48,701 bases of DNA, from positions 1 through 48,701 of the forward strand of contig DBNK01000037.1 of assembly GCA_002298335.1 (NCBI GenBank), written 5' to 3'. The stretch is from Thalassolituus sp. UBA674 (lineage in GTDB: Bacteria; Pseudomonadota; Gammaproteobacteria; Pseudomonadales; Oceanobacteraceae). Below, one piece after another: positions 32,181 through 42,150 of the stretch (the stretch's first letter is position 1; each line of letters starts with the position of its first letter). The notes beneath the pieces are model-generated. The model was not told where the DNA came from, made no database searches, and saw only the letters and a program-made list of their open reading frames with translations. Both the position numbers and the translations under genes were made by a program.

Positions 32181-35100
32181 TCATGACAGGCTGCGTCCGG
32201 TAAAGTGTTCCAGATGGCGGATCAATACATCCTCCTGGAAGGGTTTCCCCATGTATTCATTTACTCCCAGAGACATGGCGTGTTCGCGGTGCTTATCGCC
32301 GGTCCGGGAGGTGATCATGATAACGGGAACGGCGTTCAGGCGAGAATCATGGCGCATGTGTGAGGCGACTTCAAAACCATCCATACGCGGCATTTCGATA
32401 TCCAGCAGCACCACATCCGGCAGCTGATTCTGCATGACCTCAAGTGCTTCAACGCCGTCTTTAGCAGTCAGTACTTCCAGCCCATGACGCTCCAGCAGAC
32501 GGCTGGTCACCTTACGTACGGTCACAGAATCATCCACTACCAGAATCACTGGCACCCGACCCGGGTCAGACTGTTCCGCTTCGGATGCTGCCAGACGGCG
32601 CTTCTGATCGGCTTCAATCCGGGCGCGGTCACGGACCATGGCCTGCAGGTCAAGAATGATAACCACGCTGCCGTCACCCATGATGGTACCGCCGGACACC
32701 CCAGGAACCGCTGCAAACTGAGGACCCAGGCTCTTTACCACAATTTCTTTCGCACCCAGCAGGGTATCAACCTGCAGAGCGGTCGGCTTCTGTCCCTGAA
32801 CCAGAATCAGGGGAACCGGCAGGCGTTGGTTGACGACCGCAGGCTGTGCCCCGGCTTTCATAAGACTGCCGAGATAATCCAGCTGATACGCTTGCCCCGA
32901 GTATTCATAGGTGCGTTCACCTTCCGGCAGGGCGTAGATGTTTTCCAGTTCAATCACAGGCACCCGTACAATGCCCTGAATAGTGTTCAGCGGAATGGCA
33001 TACAGGTCTTCGCCGATACGTACCATCAGCGCCCGGTTCACGGATACTGTGAATGGTACTCGCAGAACAAAACTGGCACCGGCACCCTCTTCTGAGGAGA
33101 TCTCCAGCGTGCCGCCCATCTGTTTGATTTCACTGTTGATGACGTCCATACCGACACCGCGGCCGGAAATCTGAGTTACCACTTCGGCGGTCGAGAAACC
33201 CGGCTGCAGGATGCACTGCAGAATCTCGTCATCCGACGGCGTTCCGTCAGCGGCAATCAAGCCCTGCTGACGGGCTTTCTTCAGCACGGCGTCAAGGTTG
33301 ATACCACGGCCGTCGTCGGTCATGGTCAGCACGACATCGCCACCATCACGGCGCATGTCCAGGGTGATCCGGCCCATGGCCGGTTTACCCGCTTTCTCGC
33401 GTTTTTTCGGTGTTTCAATACCGTGGTCGACAGCGTTACGCAGCATGTGTTCCAGCGGTGTGACCAGACGTTCAAGGATGGAGCGGTCCATCTCGCCTTC
33501 GGCGTTGGATACCTGCAGATCCACCTGTTTATCCAGCTCCAGGCTGACCTGACGCACAATCCGGCGCAGACGCGGGACCAGACGCTGGAAAGGCACCATA
33601 CGGGTTTTCATCAGACCTGACTGCAACTCGGTACTGATCCGCGCCTGCTGCGACAGAACGGATTCGGTATCCCGCGCTTTGTCGTGCAGGGTGGCTTTCA
33701 GATCCATCAGGTCCGATGCCGATTCCATCAGTGCCCGTGACAGCTGCTGAATGGTGGAGTAACGGTCCATTTCCAGCGGGTCAAAGTCGCTGTAATCCGG
33801 ACCCTGGCGCTCCTGACGGAACAGTACCTGGGCTTCGGTTTCGCGATCCAGACGGCGCAGCTGATCACTGAGACGCTCCAGGGTCTGATCCATCTCCCCC
33901 AGCGTCGATGAGAAGTCACTGACCTGCTGTTCCAGACGACCCCGGCCAATCGCGGTTTCACCGGCGAGGTTCACCAGAGTATCCAGCAGATCTGCAGAGA
34001 CTTTGACCAGTTCGGTCGGGGCGCGGCGTTCGGTGCTGACCTGTGTACCGGTATCATCCTTCTCAACCGGCACCAGTGGTGCCTGAGCTGAATCATCAGC
34101 GGGCAGCGGGAAAAACCCATCGTGCCCCTGAGATTCGTCAGCTGCAGCTTCATTCCCGTCAGCCGGAATATCCAGCACCGGCACATCAGCCTGAGGCTCG
34201 ATCAGAACCGGCTCCGACTCCATCACCAATACGCCTTCGGAATCGAGCAGCTCTGCCACTTTCTCAATGCGCTGCTGCAGAATTTCCTGGCGCTTGTTCA
34301 GATGACTGAAGAAGGCGTCATCAAATTTTTTGCCCTTGTTCAGGGCTTTCTGCACATCTTCTTCGAAGGTGTGGGTGTAATCACCGATGGCCGAGAGGCC
34401 AGCCAGACGTGCCCCGCCCTTAATGGTGTGCAGGGTACGCAGTATTTCATCCGCCGCTGCACGCTCACCCGGGTTGTCTTTCCAGGCGACCACCGAGTCA
34501 TCGAGCACTTCCATCAGCTCTTCGGCTTCTTCCAGGAAGATCTCAATGATTTCCCGGTCGGAGCTGTCGAGCGACTCCGCGGCAATCTGATCATAATTGC
34601 TTACCGGCTCTTCCAGACTGTCGTCCGGAATTTCCGCACTCTCCATCAGGGCGCGTATCTGCCCGGTCAACAGCGTCTCTACCGGCATCAATCCGGCACG
34701 GATGGCCTCAACCTGAGCCTGAAGCTCGTCGCGGGCATCGCGCAGCAGGGGAAGCGTTCCGCCATCGGCTTCAAGCCATCCCTGATGCAGGTAGCGACAG
34801 TAGGTTTCCAACACCCCGGATAAATCACCGACCGGCGTGTAATCGGTCACATCAGCGGCCCCTTTCAGGGTGTGCATTTCCTGCTGCAACCCGGCCACGG
34901 GCAGGAGATCATGGGGCGATGACTGCCACTGTTGCAGATGAGATGTGACGGTCGCCAGAATTTCGTCCGCTTCTTCAAGGAAGGTCTCTGTCAGAGAATC
35001 TGCAGCGGTTTCTGCACTGCTGTCTCCGTCTTCTTCCGGGTCGTCCGTCTCACTGTCACCGGCGTTATCATTACTCTCATCGTCTGGCAGTGCTTCGTCG

Positions 35101-38100
35101 CTGAACAGGCTGACCGGACTTTCTGGTGGAAGCATTGGCGCATCGTCCGGAAGTTCTGAATCGTCCTCAGCATCCGGCGAGCTGTCGGTAACCGGTTCAG
35201 GCGGCAGCGACTCCAGCACCTCAGTCGCCAGCGGAATCACACCACCATAGACCCTTCCCGACTGCTGCAGACGTTCAAACAGATCCTCTTCAACTACTGC
35301 AGTCTGGCCTGCAGCAAGGCAATCATACAGATTCAGCAGGGTATCCTGCGCTTCAGCGGCCAGGCCCGCTTTGCCGGCCGGTGGGATACCGGGAGCCTGT
35401 TCGGCATAAAACAGCGTCAGGGCACGGGCCAGCTTCTCAACAGTGTCATAACCAGCAGCCGCAGCAGAAGCCGTCACCGCCGACATGCAGTCCTGCAGTT
35501 GCTGTGTCAGACCCGGTGTTCCCTGCAACTGCCATTCAGCAGAAAGCTCTTCGGCCAGCATGACGTTATCCATGCTGGCGTCCATAAAGGTCGACAGTGC
35601 ATCACCATGTACCCCATCCGGCTGGTCATCCGTGGATTCGGGGTGGACAATATTCTGATCAATGAATGCAAGCAGTCGCTGACTCAGCGGCTCTGCACCG
35701 TCCAGGGTTTCCAGTGCGCTCAGCTGCTGAGGTTCCAGCACAGGACGGATCAGCCCGGCGCCTTCTTCCACAAGGCTGACGAGGGTATCGGAATTGCGCA
35801 GATGGCAGGCCCGGCCTTCTTTGATCATACGTTCGAGCAGGGCAGCCAGTTCCGCCAGCGCTGTCACCCCGGCCATGTAAGCACTGCCCTTCAGGGTGTG
35901 CAGAGCGCGTTGCAGCTCGTCGTTCAGTGGATTGGTGCAGAACTCCTGACGCGAGTAACGACAGAAATCCTCAACGGTATCCAGATGCAGACTGGCTTCA
36001 CCAATAAAGATATCGATAAGCGACAGGCGCTCGGTCTCGGCCGGATCGGCACTCTCTTCCGGAGAGGCTTCACCAGACGACTCCGGGGAAGCCGTCGCCG
36101 CGGCAAAAGGCAGATCATCAGGTATGTGCCCCTGCGACAGGATTTCGGCACAGCGGATCAGCGGTGCCGTGTCATGGGAGTCCTGGCGTTGTTCACGGAA
36201 ATCATCCACCAGCTCCGGCAGGATACCCTGCACGTGATCAATCAGAGCAAGGATGGTGTCATTCGCACTGACCGTTTCATCCAGCAGACGGTTCAGCAGA
36301 TTTTCAATGGCCCAGGCCAGTTCGCTGATGTTCAGCGCCTGTACCATGCGGCCGCTGCCCTTCAGGGTATGGTAGGCACGGCGCACCACCACCAGAGAGT
36401 TGCTGTCGGTGGGATTGGCTTTGTATTCAGGCCAGTATTCTTTAAGAGTGGTTATAACCTCTCCGGCCTCTTCCAGGAAAACTTCGATGATTTCGTCATC
36501 GATAAAGTCTTCTTCAACCTGGACTTCAGGCGGAGATTCATCAGAGGGCTCCTCCGTACCCGGCAGACTGAGCTCGATTTCATCGACACCGGCATCGGAG
36601 TCAATGCCGGAGCTGTCGAGGATCTGGTCAAAATCCAGTGCCCCGTCATCACGGCCGTCGACGACAATATCATCGAGGCTCAGCCCCGCATCCGCACTGG
36701 CACGGTCTTCATCAGCAGCGTCATCAACCGGAAGAGAAGCGTCTTCTCCCGGCTCAGGTGGCATGACCACCTCTGACCCGGTTTCTGTTGTATTCAGGGT
36801 GTCTACGGCTTGCAGCAGGCGTGCGGTCATCCGCGAGGAACCGTCTGAGCCCTGAGCCGTATACTGCTCCAGCACATAATCCAGAGCGGCCAGCGCATCG
36901 GCCAGCTGTTCCTGCCGCAGCGCACTCACGGGCGGCTGCAGCTCACTCACCACCGCCGCGATGTCACCTGTCGCCTCAGCCAGCTGATCCAGGCCCATCA
37001 TCTGCAGAGAACCCTGAATGCTGATCAGAGTGCCGGGAACCGCTTCCAGCAGATCGGTGCGGGCGGTATCCGCCGCCCAGGCTTCCATCGCCTCACGGAT
37101 CTGTTGCAGCAGGTTGCGCGACTCCTGAACCACCGCGCCCTGTGCATCCGACATCGCGGTATGTTCATTTTTGCCGCTGAAATCGCCGTCGCGCAGCATG
37201 CTTTCCAGAGTCGCTTCGACGTACAGCAGTGCTCCGGCGATATCCAGCAGGGCATTATCGCTGACACTGTCTTCGTCCAGAAGGCTGCGCAACTGCTGAT
37301 CCTGCTCGACAATCACTGAGCGTGGCATCCCCAGCCCCAGTACGCCGAGGGTATCGCCGATTTTCTGCAGTTGTACGGAAACAGTACTTAACTGTGACTG
37401 GTTATGGGCGTTATCACTGCGAACCAGAGCGTCCAGTTCATCCTTCAGGTCACGGATGTCTTCACACAGGTTTTTAACTGCCTGACGTATCGCATCATGA
37501 CCACTGCTGGTCAGATTGCCTTCATCATCGGTTTCGTCCTGGGTCGGCAGCGCCTGATCGAGGCGGAACCGTTTCTGCACCAGCCGGATAGCATCCCCGC
37601 GGGACTCCGTGCGGGCAACATAGAACAACAGGTTTTTCAGCAGCTCTTCCGCCGGCGGGCGGCCAATGACGTCAGCGCCATGGTCCATGGACTGCTTCAG
37701 TAACTGATCCAGCTGGCGCAGCAGCAGCTTGGCACTTTTCGGTACCGTAGCCTGTTTGGACAGCCACTCACTGAAGGCCAGTGCCGGTAACCACACCAGT
37801 CCCTGCGGAGTTCCGCCAAGGGTTTTATTCAGTTTGGCGAACAGCCGGTTGAGATAATGAACCGCGGTCGCTGTGTCTTCGCCTTTCAGCAGTTGCAGTG
37901 TCGCAACCTGCAGAGTCTGACGGGTTTTACGCAGCCACAGACTGAATTCCGGCGTACTCATCTGCGCCCGCAGGCCCTGTGATAAGTTCGGATTGTGCTC
38001 AATATAGGGGCTGAACAGCGCGGTTTCCGACAACAGGCTTTCACCACGTACCGAGCGCAGTTCATTAAGGATCGGCAACAGAACCACCGGCAGGTCGCGA

Positions 38101-38423
38101 CGGCCGACTTTGACGTGCTCAAGGTAGTAAGGCAGCTGAATGATCGCCTGCATCAGTACTTCCATACCATCCTGCACGCTGGCGATGCGCTTTTCGGCCA
38201 AGGCCATCGCTGCCGCTTCCATCTCTTCAGCAAGCAGTGCGGCACCGTAAAACTCCACCATCTGCAGGGTGCCATGCACCTGATGCAGCGCCCCCCGGCA
38301 AATGGTCAGGGCACTTTCATCGGACGGTTTTTCGGCGAATTCTTCCAGAGCAATCTGGGCCTGATTCAGGGTTTCCTGAATCTCACCTTTGACCCACTCC
38401 AGTGCGATGTAATCAGGATTCAT
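32181..38423 (-). CDS. chpA: hybrid histidine kinase ChpA with multiple HPt domains, CheA core and receiver
   Basis: This 2080-residue kinase controls type IV pilus extension and surface signalling. The N-terminus is a FimL-like degenerate HPt (H47, H50 in LHQVHGTL). Four canonical HPt sites follow, each HT(L/I)KG: H685, H842, H1184 and H1332, linked by acidic Asp/Ser/Glu-rich spacers. A further degenerate HPt-like block, lacking His, lies near ISIQGSLQM. Then come a dimerisation domain, the ATPase with NAVDHG (H1667), DDGRG and GRGVGMD, a CheW domain, and a C-terminal receiver with phosphoacceptor D2008 (LLDIEMPRMDG). P. aeruginosa ChpA is longer (about 2470) with more Pt domains. GGGAGA precedes the ATG. 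Confidence 0.97.
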   Translation of the reverse strand: MNPDYIALEWVKGEIQETLNQAQIALEEFAEKPSDESALTICRGALHQVHGTLQMVEFYGAALLAEEMEAAAMALAEKRIASVQDGMEVLMQAIIQLPYYLEHVKVGRRDLPVVLLPILNELRSVRGESLLSETALFSPYIEHNPNLSQGLRAQMSTPEFSLWLRKTRQTLQVATLQLLKGEDTATAVHYLNRLFAKLNKTLGGTPQGLVWLPALAFSEWLSKQATVPKSAKLLLRQLDQLLKQSMDHGADVIGRPPAEELLKNLLFYVARTESRGDAIRLVQKRFRLDQALPTQDETDDEGNLTSSGHDAIRQAVKNLCEDIRDLKDELDALVRSDNAHNQSQLSTVSVQLQKIGDTLGVLGLGMPRSVIVEQDQQLRSLLDEDSVSDNALLDIAGALLYVEATLESMLRDGDFSGKNEHTAMSDAQGAVVQESRNLLQQIREAMEAWAADTARTDLLEAVPGTLISIQGSLQMMGLDQLAEATGDIAAVVSELQPPVSALRQEQLADALAALDYVLEQYTAQGSDGSSRMTARLLQAVDTLNTTETGSEVVMPPEPGEDASLPVDDAADEDRASADAGLSLDDIVVDGRDDGALDFDQILDSSGIDSDAGVDEIELSLPGTEEPSDESPPEVQVEEDFIDDEIIEVFLEEAGEVITTLKEYWPEYKANPTDSNSLVVVRRAYHTLKGSGRMVQALNISELAWAIENLLNRLLDETVSANDTILALIDHVQGILPELVDDFREQRQDSHDTAPLIRCAEILSQGHIPDDLPFAAATASPESSGEASPEESADPAETERLSLIDIFIGEASLHLDTVEDFCRYSRQEFCTNPLNDELQRALHTLKGSAYMAGVTALAELAALLERMIKEGRACHLRNSDTLVSLVEEGAGLIRPVLEPQQLSALETLDGAEPLSQRLLAFIDQNIVHPESTDDQPDGVHGDALSTFMDASMDNVMLAEELSAEWQLQGTPGLTQQLQDCMSAVTASAAAAGYDTVEKLARALTLFYAEQAPGIPPAGKAGLAAEAQDTLLNLYDCLAAGQTAVVEEDLFERLQQSGRVYGGVIPLATEVLESLPPEPVTDSSPDAEDDSELPDDAPMLPPESPVSLFSDEALPDDESNDNAGDSETDDPEEDGDSSAETAADSLTETFLEEADEILATVTSHLQQWQSSPHDLLPVAGLQQEMHTLKGAADVTDYTPVGDLSGVLETYCRYLHQGWLEADGGTLPLLRDARDELQAQVEAIRAGLMPVETLLTGQIRALMESAEIPDDSLEEPVSNYDQIAAESLDSSDREIIEIFLEEAEELMEVLDDSVVAWKDNPGERAAADEILRTLHTIKGGARLAGLSAIGDYTHTFEEDVQKALNKGKKFDDAFFSHLNKRQEILQQRIEKVAELLDSEGVLVMESEPVLIEPQADVPVLDIPADGNEAAADESQGHDGFFPLPADDSAQAPLVPVEKDDTGTQVSTERRAPTELVKVSADLLDTLVNLAGETAIGRGRLEQQVSDFSSTLGEMDQTLERLSDQLRRLDRETEAQVLFRQERQGPDYSDFDPLEMDRYSTIQQLSRALMESASDLMDLKATLHDKARDTESVLSQQARISTELQSGLMKTRMVPFQRLVPRLRRIVRQVSLELDKQVDLQVSNAEGEMDRSILERLVTPLEHMLRNAVDHGIETPKKREKAGKPAMGRITLDMRRDGGDVVLTMTDDGRGINLDAVLKKARQQGLIAADGTPSDDEILQCILQPGFSTAEVVTQISGRGVGMDVINSEIKQMGGTLEISSEEGAGASFVLRVPFTVSVNRALMVRIGEDLYAIPLNTIQGIVRVPVIELENIYALPEGERTYEYSGQAYQLDYLGSLMKAGAQPAVVNQRLPVPLILVQGQKPTALQVDTLLGAKEIVVKSLGPQFAAVPGVSGGTIMGDGSVVIILDLQAMVRDRARIEADQKRRLAASEAEQSDPGRVPVILVVDDSVTVRKVTSRLLERHGLEVLTAKDGVEALEVMQNQLPDVVLLDIEMPRMDGFEVASHMRHDSRLNAVPVIMITSRTGDKHREHAMSLGVNEYMGKPFQEDVLIRHLEHFTGRSLS

Positions 38424-38453
38424 CGCGGTCTTATCTCCCGGTCACGGTAACGG

Positions 38454-38479
38454 CCCCGGCACCTGTAACAGGTGCGGGG
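38454..38479 (-). other. strong hairpin in the pilJ-chpA intergenic mRNA
   Basis: The arms pair over 11 bp (four GC pairs, one bulge, then seven pairs of GCACCTG/CAGGTGC) around a 3-nt loop, in the 118-nt gap between pilJ and chpA. No T-run follows in the direction of transcription, so it is more likely a stability or processing element, or a partial attenuator, than an intrinsic terminator. Pseudomonas carries pilK at this position. Confidence 0.5.
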
Positions 38480-38541
38480 TTGCGGTCGGTTTCAGCAGCG
38501 TCAGGCTGCCGGCTGATGATCGCTGTCACGGGATTATCCGG

Positions 38542-40587
38542 TCACAGACTGTCGGTTTCGTCGCTGTCGTAACCCGGCAGCTTGAAGCCCGCTACCGATT
38601 CACGCAGGGTGTTGGTCATCTCGGCCAGTTCACCGATGGACATCGCTGTCGCGGTGGTACCGGCTGAGGTCTGAGAGGTAATTTCCTGAATAACCGCCAT
38701 GGTAGAGGAAATATGGCCAGCGGATGTCGCCTGCTGCTGGGCTGTGTTGGAAATGCTCTGAATCAGTTCGGCGAGGTTTTTCGATACCGTTTCGATTTCT
38801 TCCAGTGCCACACCGGCGTCCTGCGCCAGACGGGCTCCGCGTACCACTTCCACCGTGGTCTGCTCCATCGAGATAACCGCTTCGTTGGTGTCGTTCTGAA
38901 TCGTTTTAACCAGAGCTTCGATCTGTTTGGTCGCCGCAGCGGAACGTTCCGCCAGTCGCTGTACTTCGTCCGCAACCACCGCGAAGCCGCGGCCCGCATC
39001 ACCGGCCATGGAGGCCTGGATCGCAGCATTCAGGGAGAGGATGTTGGTCTGGTCGGCAATGTCGGTAATCAGCGAGATGATGTCACCAATTTCCTGCGAG
39101 GATTCACCCAGACGCTTGATCCGCTTGGAGGTGTCCTGAATCTGCTCACGGATGTTATCCATGCCGCTGATGGTCGCCTGTACCACTTCAGAACCTTTGT
39201 TGGCGATGGTTACCGAGCGCTCCGCAACCGCGGCAGATTCCGTGGCGTTGGCCGATACCTGGTCAATGGAGCCGGTCATTTCATTAATGGCGGCAGATGC
39301 CCCGGCGATTTCCTGTGCCTGATGCTCTGACGCTTCAGCCAGATTCATCGCTGTAGTCTGGGTTTTCTGTGCGGTTTTTGATACCTGAACCGCCGTATCG
39401 TTAATCGCCGATACAATGCTGCGCATCTGGTCGATCGCGAAGTTGATCGCGTCGGCGATGGCGCCGGTAAAGTCTTCGGTTACCGTCGCCGTGGTGGACA
39501 GATCACCGTCCGCGAGGTCAGCAATTTCATCCAGCAGACGCAGAATCGCCACCTGGTTCTGTTCGTTGGTCATGCGTGATTCCTGCTCACGCGCCTGCGA
39601 ATCTTCCTGCTGTTTACGGGTTTCCAGAATCGACTTACGACCAAGGATAATCAGCAGGATCAGGGCGAAAGCGGCACAGGCATAGCCGATGTACTGATAG
39701 AGGTTACGCTGGGAGGTGTTCTGCTGAATTTCGTCGGTCAGGACTGAGGTCTGTTCCAGCAGGGTACGGGAGTTGGCAAAAATGTTATCGGCAGATTCAC
39801 GTACGGTGAAAATCTCCGGCGACGTGGCCAGAATCTCATCCACCGAACCGGAAACGAATTCAAACATTTCCGAAATACCGGTCAGGCTGTCCAGTGCATC
39901 CGGGCTGGTGACCGGAGTGATGTTCATGGCGATATCACCCTCAACCATGCCCTGCAGTACACGGCCGAACAAGGCTGCGTCACGACCGAATGCATCGGCC
40001 GCCATCACCGCATCATCACCACCGGCCAGTACCTTGTTGATCGAGCGTACGATACGTTCCGCCAGCCAGGACTGACGCTGCGCAACCGCCACCTGATCTG
40101 CCGGAGCACCGCTTTCCAGCAGGATATCCACGACATCGTCGTATTCCACCTGCAGCTGCGGAATGGTTTCCGCCAGCAGGTCTGCCACTTTATGCACCGA
40201 GAGCACAACGTCTTCCGCACGGATAATGGTATCCGCATCGGCGCGGACAATGGCCCAGGTCTGAGACACACCAGACATACCCGCCTGTGACGAAGGTGGC
40301 AGATTCGTTGACGAGTTACCGTCGTTCAGGTAGCCCCAGTGCACGGCAAAGTTATCGCGCGACTGACGCAGTTCGGCGAAGGCCTCGGCCTTACCACCGG
40401 CAGCTTCTACGGCGTTTTTAGCCATTTCCTGTGACAGAACCCGCAGCTCACCAGCGTGCTCTGTGTACTGTTCGTCATGATTTGCGAGGTAGTTCACCCA
40501 GATGGTGATACCGATGAACCCCAACAGAAAAACCACCAGCAGACCGGCCAGACCGCCGTTTGAATTCCCCGCTGTATTGTCACTCAT
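38542..40587 (-). CDS. pilJ: type IV pilus chemoreceptor PilJ
   Basis: PilJ is the transmembrane chemoreceptor that senses pilin or surface contact and controls ChpA. The 681 residues comprise a membrane helix (12-33), a long periplasmic PilJ-type region to about 297, a second helix (about 300-322), a HAMP-like linker and a methyl-accepting domain with the conserved tip DQTNILSLNAAIQASMAGDA (about 510-530) and RGFAVVADEVQRLAERS. GGAG precedes the ATG. No pilK methyltransferase follows it, so adaptation enzymes must be encoded elsewhere or be absent. Confidence 0.96.
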   Translation of the reverse strand: MSDNTAGNSNGGLAGLLVVFLLGFIGITIWVNYLANHDEQYTEHAGELRVLSQEMAKNAVEAAGGKAEAFAELRQSRDNFAVHWGYLNDGNSSTNLPPSSQAGMSGVSQTWAIVRADADTIIRAEDVVLSVHKVADLLAETIPQLQVEYDDVVDILLESGAPADQVAVAQRQSWLAERIVRSINKVLAGGDDAVMAADAFGRDAALFGRVLQGMVEGDIAMNITPVTSPDALDSLTGISEMFEFVSGSVDEILATSPEIFTVRESADNIFANSRTLLEQTSVLTDEIQQNTSQRNLYQYIGYACAAFALILLIILGRKSILETRKQQEDSQAREQESRMTNEQNQVAILRLLDEIADLADGDLSTTATVTEDFTGAIADAINFAIDQMRSIVSAINDTAVQVSKTAQKTQTTAMNLAEASEHQAQEIAGASAAINEMTGSIDQVSANATESAAVAERSVTIANKGSEVVQATISGMDNIREQIQDTSKRIKRLGESSQEIGDIISLITDIADQTNILSLNAAIQASMAGDAGRGFAVVADEVQRLAERSAAATKQIEALVKTIQNDTNEAVISMEQTTVEVVRGARLAQDAGVALEEIETVSKNLAELIQSISNTAQQQATSAGHISSTMAVIQEITSQTSAGTTATAMSIGELAEMTNTLRESVAGFKLPGYDSDETDSL

Positions 40588-40655
40588 GAGTTACTCCAAT
40601 TTCCTGCATTCTGTTCTGCGTTCGCAGTCTCGGTTTATTCTTCTTGTGTTTCTGA

Positions 40656-41180
40656 TCAGATCGCGATGTCCAGAAACCCGGGCGATTCCACCAGCTTATC
40701 CAGTTCAATTTCCGGCCAGATCTGGCCGTCACGGACGAAACCGCTGTTGGTAAATCCGATCAGTTCTTCCGGCACCTGAATACCGGTCATTTTCTGACTC
40801 ACCAGAAAACTCTGCATACCCAGCACCGCATCCACCAGCAGACCGCTGCGGAAATCCTTCCGCCCGACCACCAGCACGCGCTGGTTGTTACGGCCGGCAC
40901 GGGATGAAACCCCGAGCATACTGCAGAGATCATTCACCGGTACCAGGCGGCCACGCACGTTGGCGACACCCAGCACCCAGTCACGGACACCCGGCACCGG
41001 CGTCACATGCGGTGGCTGGATAATTTCACTGACGTTGTCCATCTCGGTCACGTACTGACGTCCACCGAGCATAAATCCCACACCACGCCAGGTCGGCAGG
41101 TTTTCTACCGGCTGGGGCAAGGCCGCTGCCTGGGCCCGGCAACGTCTGTCGATGTCAGCCAGCAGCGCATACGGAGTCAT
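40656..41180 (-). CDS. pilI: CheW-like adaptor PilI
   Basis: PilI couples PilJ to ChpA. The 174-residue protein is a CheW domain (about 28-170): GVGFMLGGRQYVTEMDNVSEI, WVLGVANVRGRLVPVNDL and VDAVLGMQSFLVS are characteristic. Its ATG overlaps the pilH stop by 4 nt (ATGA), so the two are translationally coupled. A 68-nt gap separates it from pilJ. Confidence 0.95.
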   Translation of the reverse strand: MTPYALLADIDRRCRAQAAALPQPVENLPTWRGVGFMLGGRQYVTEMDNVSEIIQPPHVTPVPGVRDWVLGVANVRGRLVPVNDLCSMLGVSSRAGRNNQRVLVVGRKDFRSGLLVDAVLGMQSFLVSQKMTGIQVPEELIGFTNSGFVRDGQIWPEIELDKLVESPGFLDIAI

Positions 41181-41557
41181 AGATAATCCGCCGGTCCGTC
41201 CAGCAGGGCATCGATTTCAGCGCACAGGCGCTGCTCCGTCACCGGTTTTACCAGATAGCCGGACGCCCCCTGACGCTTACCCCAGACCCGGTCGGTTTCC
41301 TGATCTTTGGTGGTGACAATAATCACCGGGATGTGTCTGGTTTCCTGACTACGGGTCAGTTGCCGGGTAGCCTGAAAACCGTTCAGGCCGGGCATGACGA
41401 TATCCATCAGGACCAGATCCGGTTTTTCCTGATGTGCCAGCGCCACCCCATCGGCGCCATTTGTGGCATTCAGTACCTCATGACCGTTTTTTTCGAGAAT
41501 CTGTCGGAAGGCTTCGGTTTCTGTCGGGGAGTCATCCACAACCAGGATGCGCGCCAT
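41177..41557 (-). CDS. pilH: response regulator PilH
   Basis: PilH is one of two single-domain receivers of the Pil-Chp pathway, thought to act as a phosphate sink or to promote retraction via PilT. The 126 residues show the receiver fold: acidic pocket DDSP (residues 8-11), phosphoacceptor Asp in LVLMDIVMPGLNG, conserved Thr in VIIVTTKD and Lys in GYLVKPV. AGAGAG precedes its ATG. It overlaps pilI by 4 nt and follows pilG by 13 nt. Confidence 0.95.
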   Translation of the reverse strand: MARILVVDDSPTETEAFRQILEKNGHEVLNATNGADGVALAHQEKPDLVLMDIVMPGLNGFQATRQLTRSQETRHIPVIIVTTKDQETDRVWGKRQGASGYLVKPVTEQRLCAEIDALLDGPADYL

Positions 41558-41570
41558 ATCTCTCTACCTT

Positions 41571-41951
41571 TTACTTAACGTACTGGCGGATTGAGCCAAG
41601 AAGTTCTTCTTTGCTGAATGGCTTGGTCAGATACTTATCTGAACCGACAATCCTGCCTTTGGCTTTATCAAAGAGACCATCTTTACTTGAAAGCATAATG
41701 ACAGGCGTAGATTTGAAGCGGGAATTATTTTTGATCAGGGCGCAGGTCTGGTAGCCATCCAGACGCGGCATCATGATATCCACAAAGATGATATCAGGAT
41801 TGGTATCGGCAATTTTAGCCAGTGCTTCAAAACCATCATTGGCGGTGACCACCTCACAACCGGCTTTTTTCAGCAGGGTTTCTGCGGTGCGGCGGATGGT
41901 TTTACTGTCATCAATGACCATGACTTTCACATTACTGATGTTTTCGTGCAT
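41571..41951 (-). CDS. pilG: response regulator PilG
   Basis: PilG is the receiver that promotes pilus extension and cAMP synthesis in Pseudomonas. The 126-residue protein is extremely like PilG: VMVIDDSKTIRRTAETLLKK, phosphoacceptor in IIFVDIMMPRLDGYQTCALI, and YLTKPFSKEELL. The ATG at 41951 gives the family N-terminus (MHENISNVKVMVIDD); a GTG 27 nt upstream is also in frame but lies in poor context. It heads the operon and is divergent from gshB. The intervening 199 nt hold a TATAAC-like element but no convincing promoter pair. Confidence 0.96.
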   Translation of the reverse strand: MHENISNVKVMVIDDSKTIRRTAETLLKKAGCEVVTANDGFEALAKIADTNPDIIFVDIMMPRLDGYQTCALIKNNSRFKSTPVIMLSSKDGLFDKAKGRIVGSDKYLTKPFSKEELLGSIRQYVK

Positions 41952-42150
41952 ACAGCGGCCTACACCTTCCCGTGACACTGGATGTTGTTGTTATAGATAT
42001 GAATGATGTAACAGGCCGCTGGATGGAACATTTAATACCAACGGGACTATTTCAGGGTCATCGGAACATTTTGTACCATACATTGACGGGTCAGGCCAAC
42101 AAGGCTCTGACGGTGTACACTGCCGCAGCAACCAGATTACCGGAGTCCGC

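Noticed and set aside
35499..36776. 425-codon plus-strand frame antisense to chpA
   Set aside because: The opposite strand carries clear HPt and kinase motifs; this frame has none.
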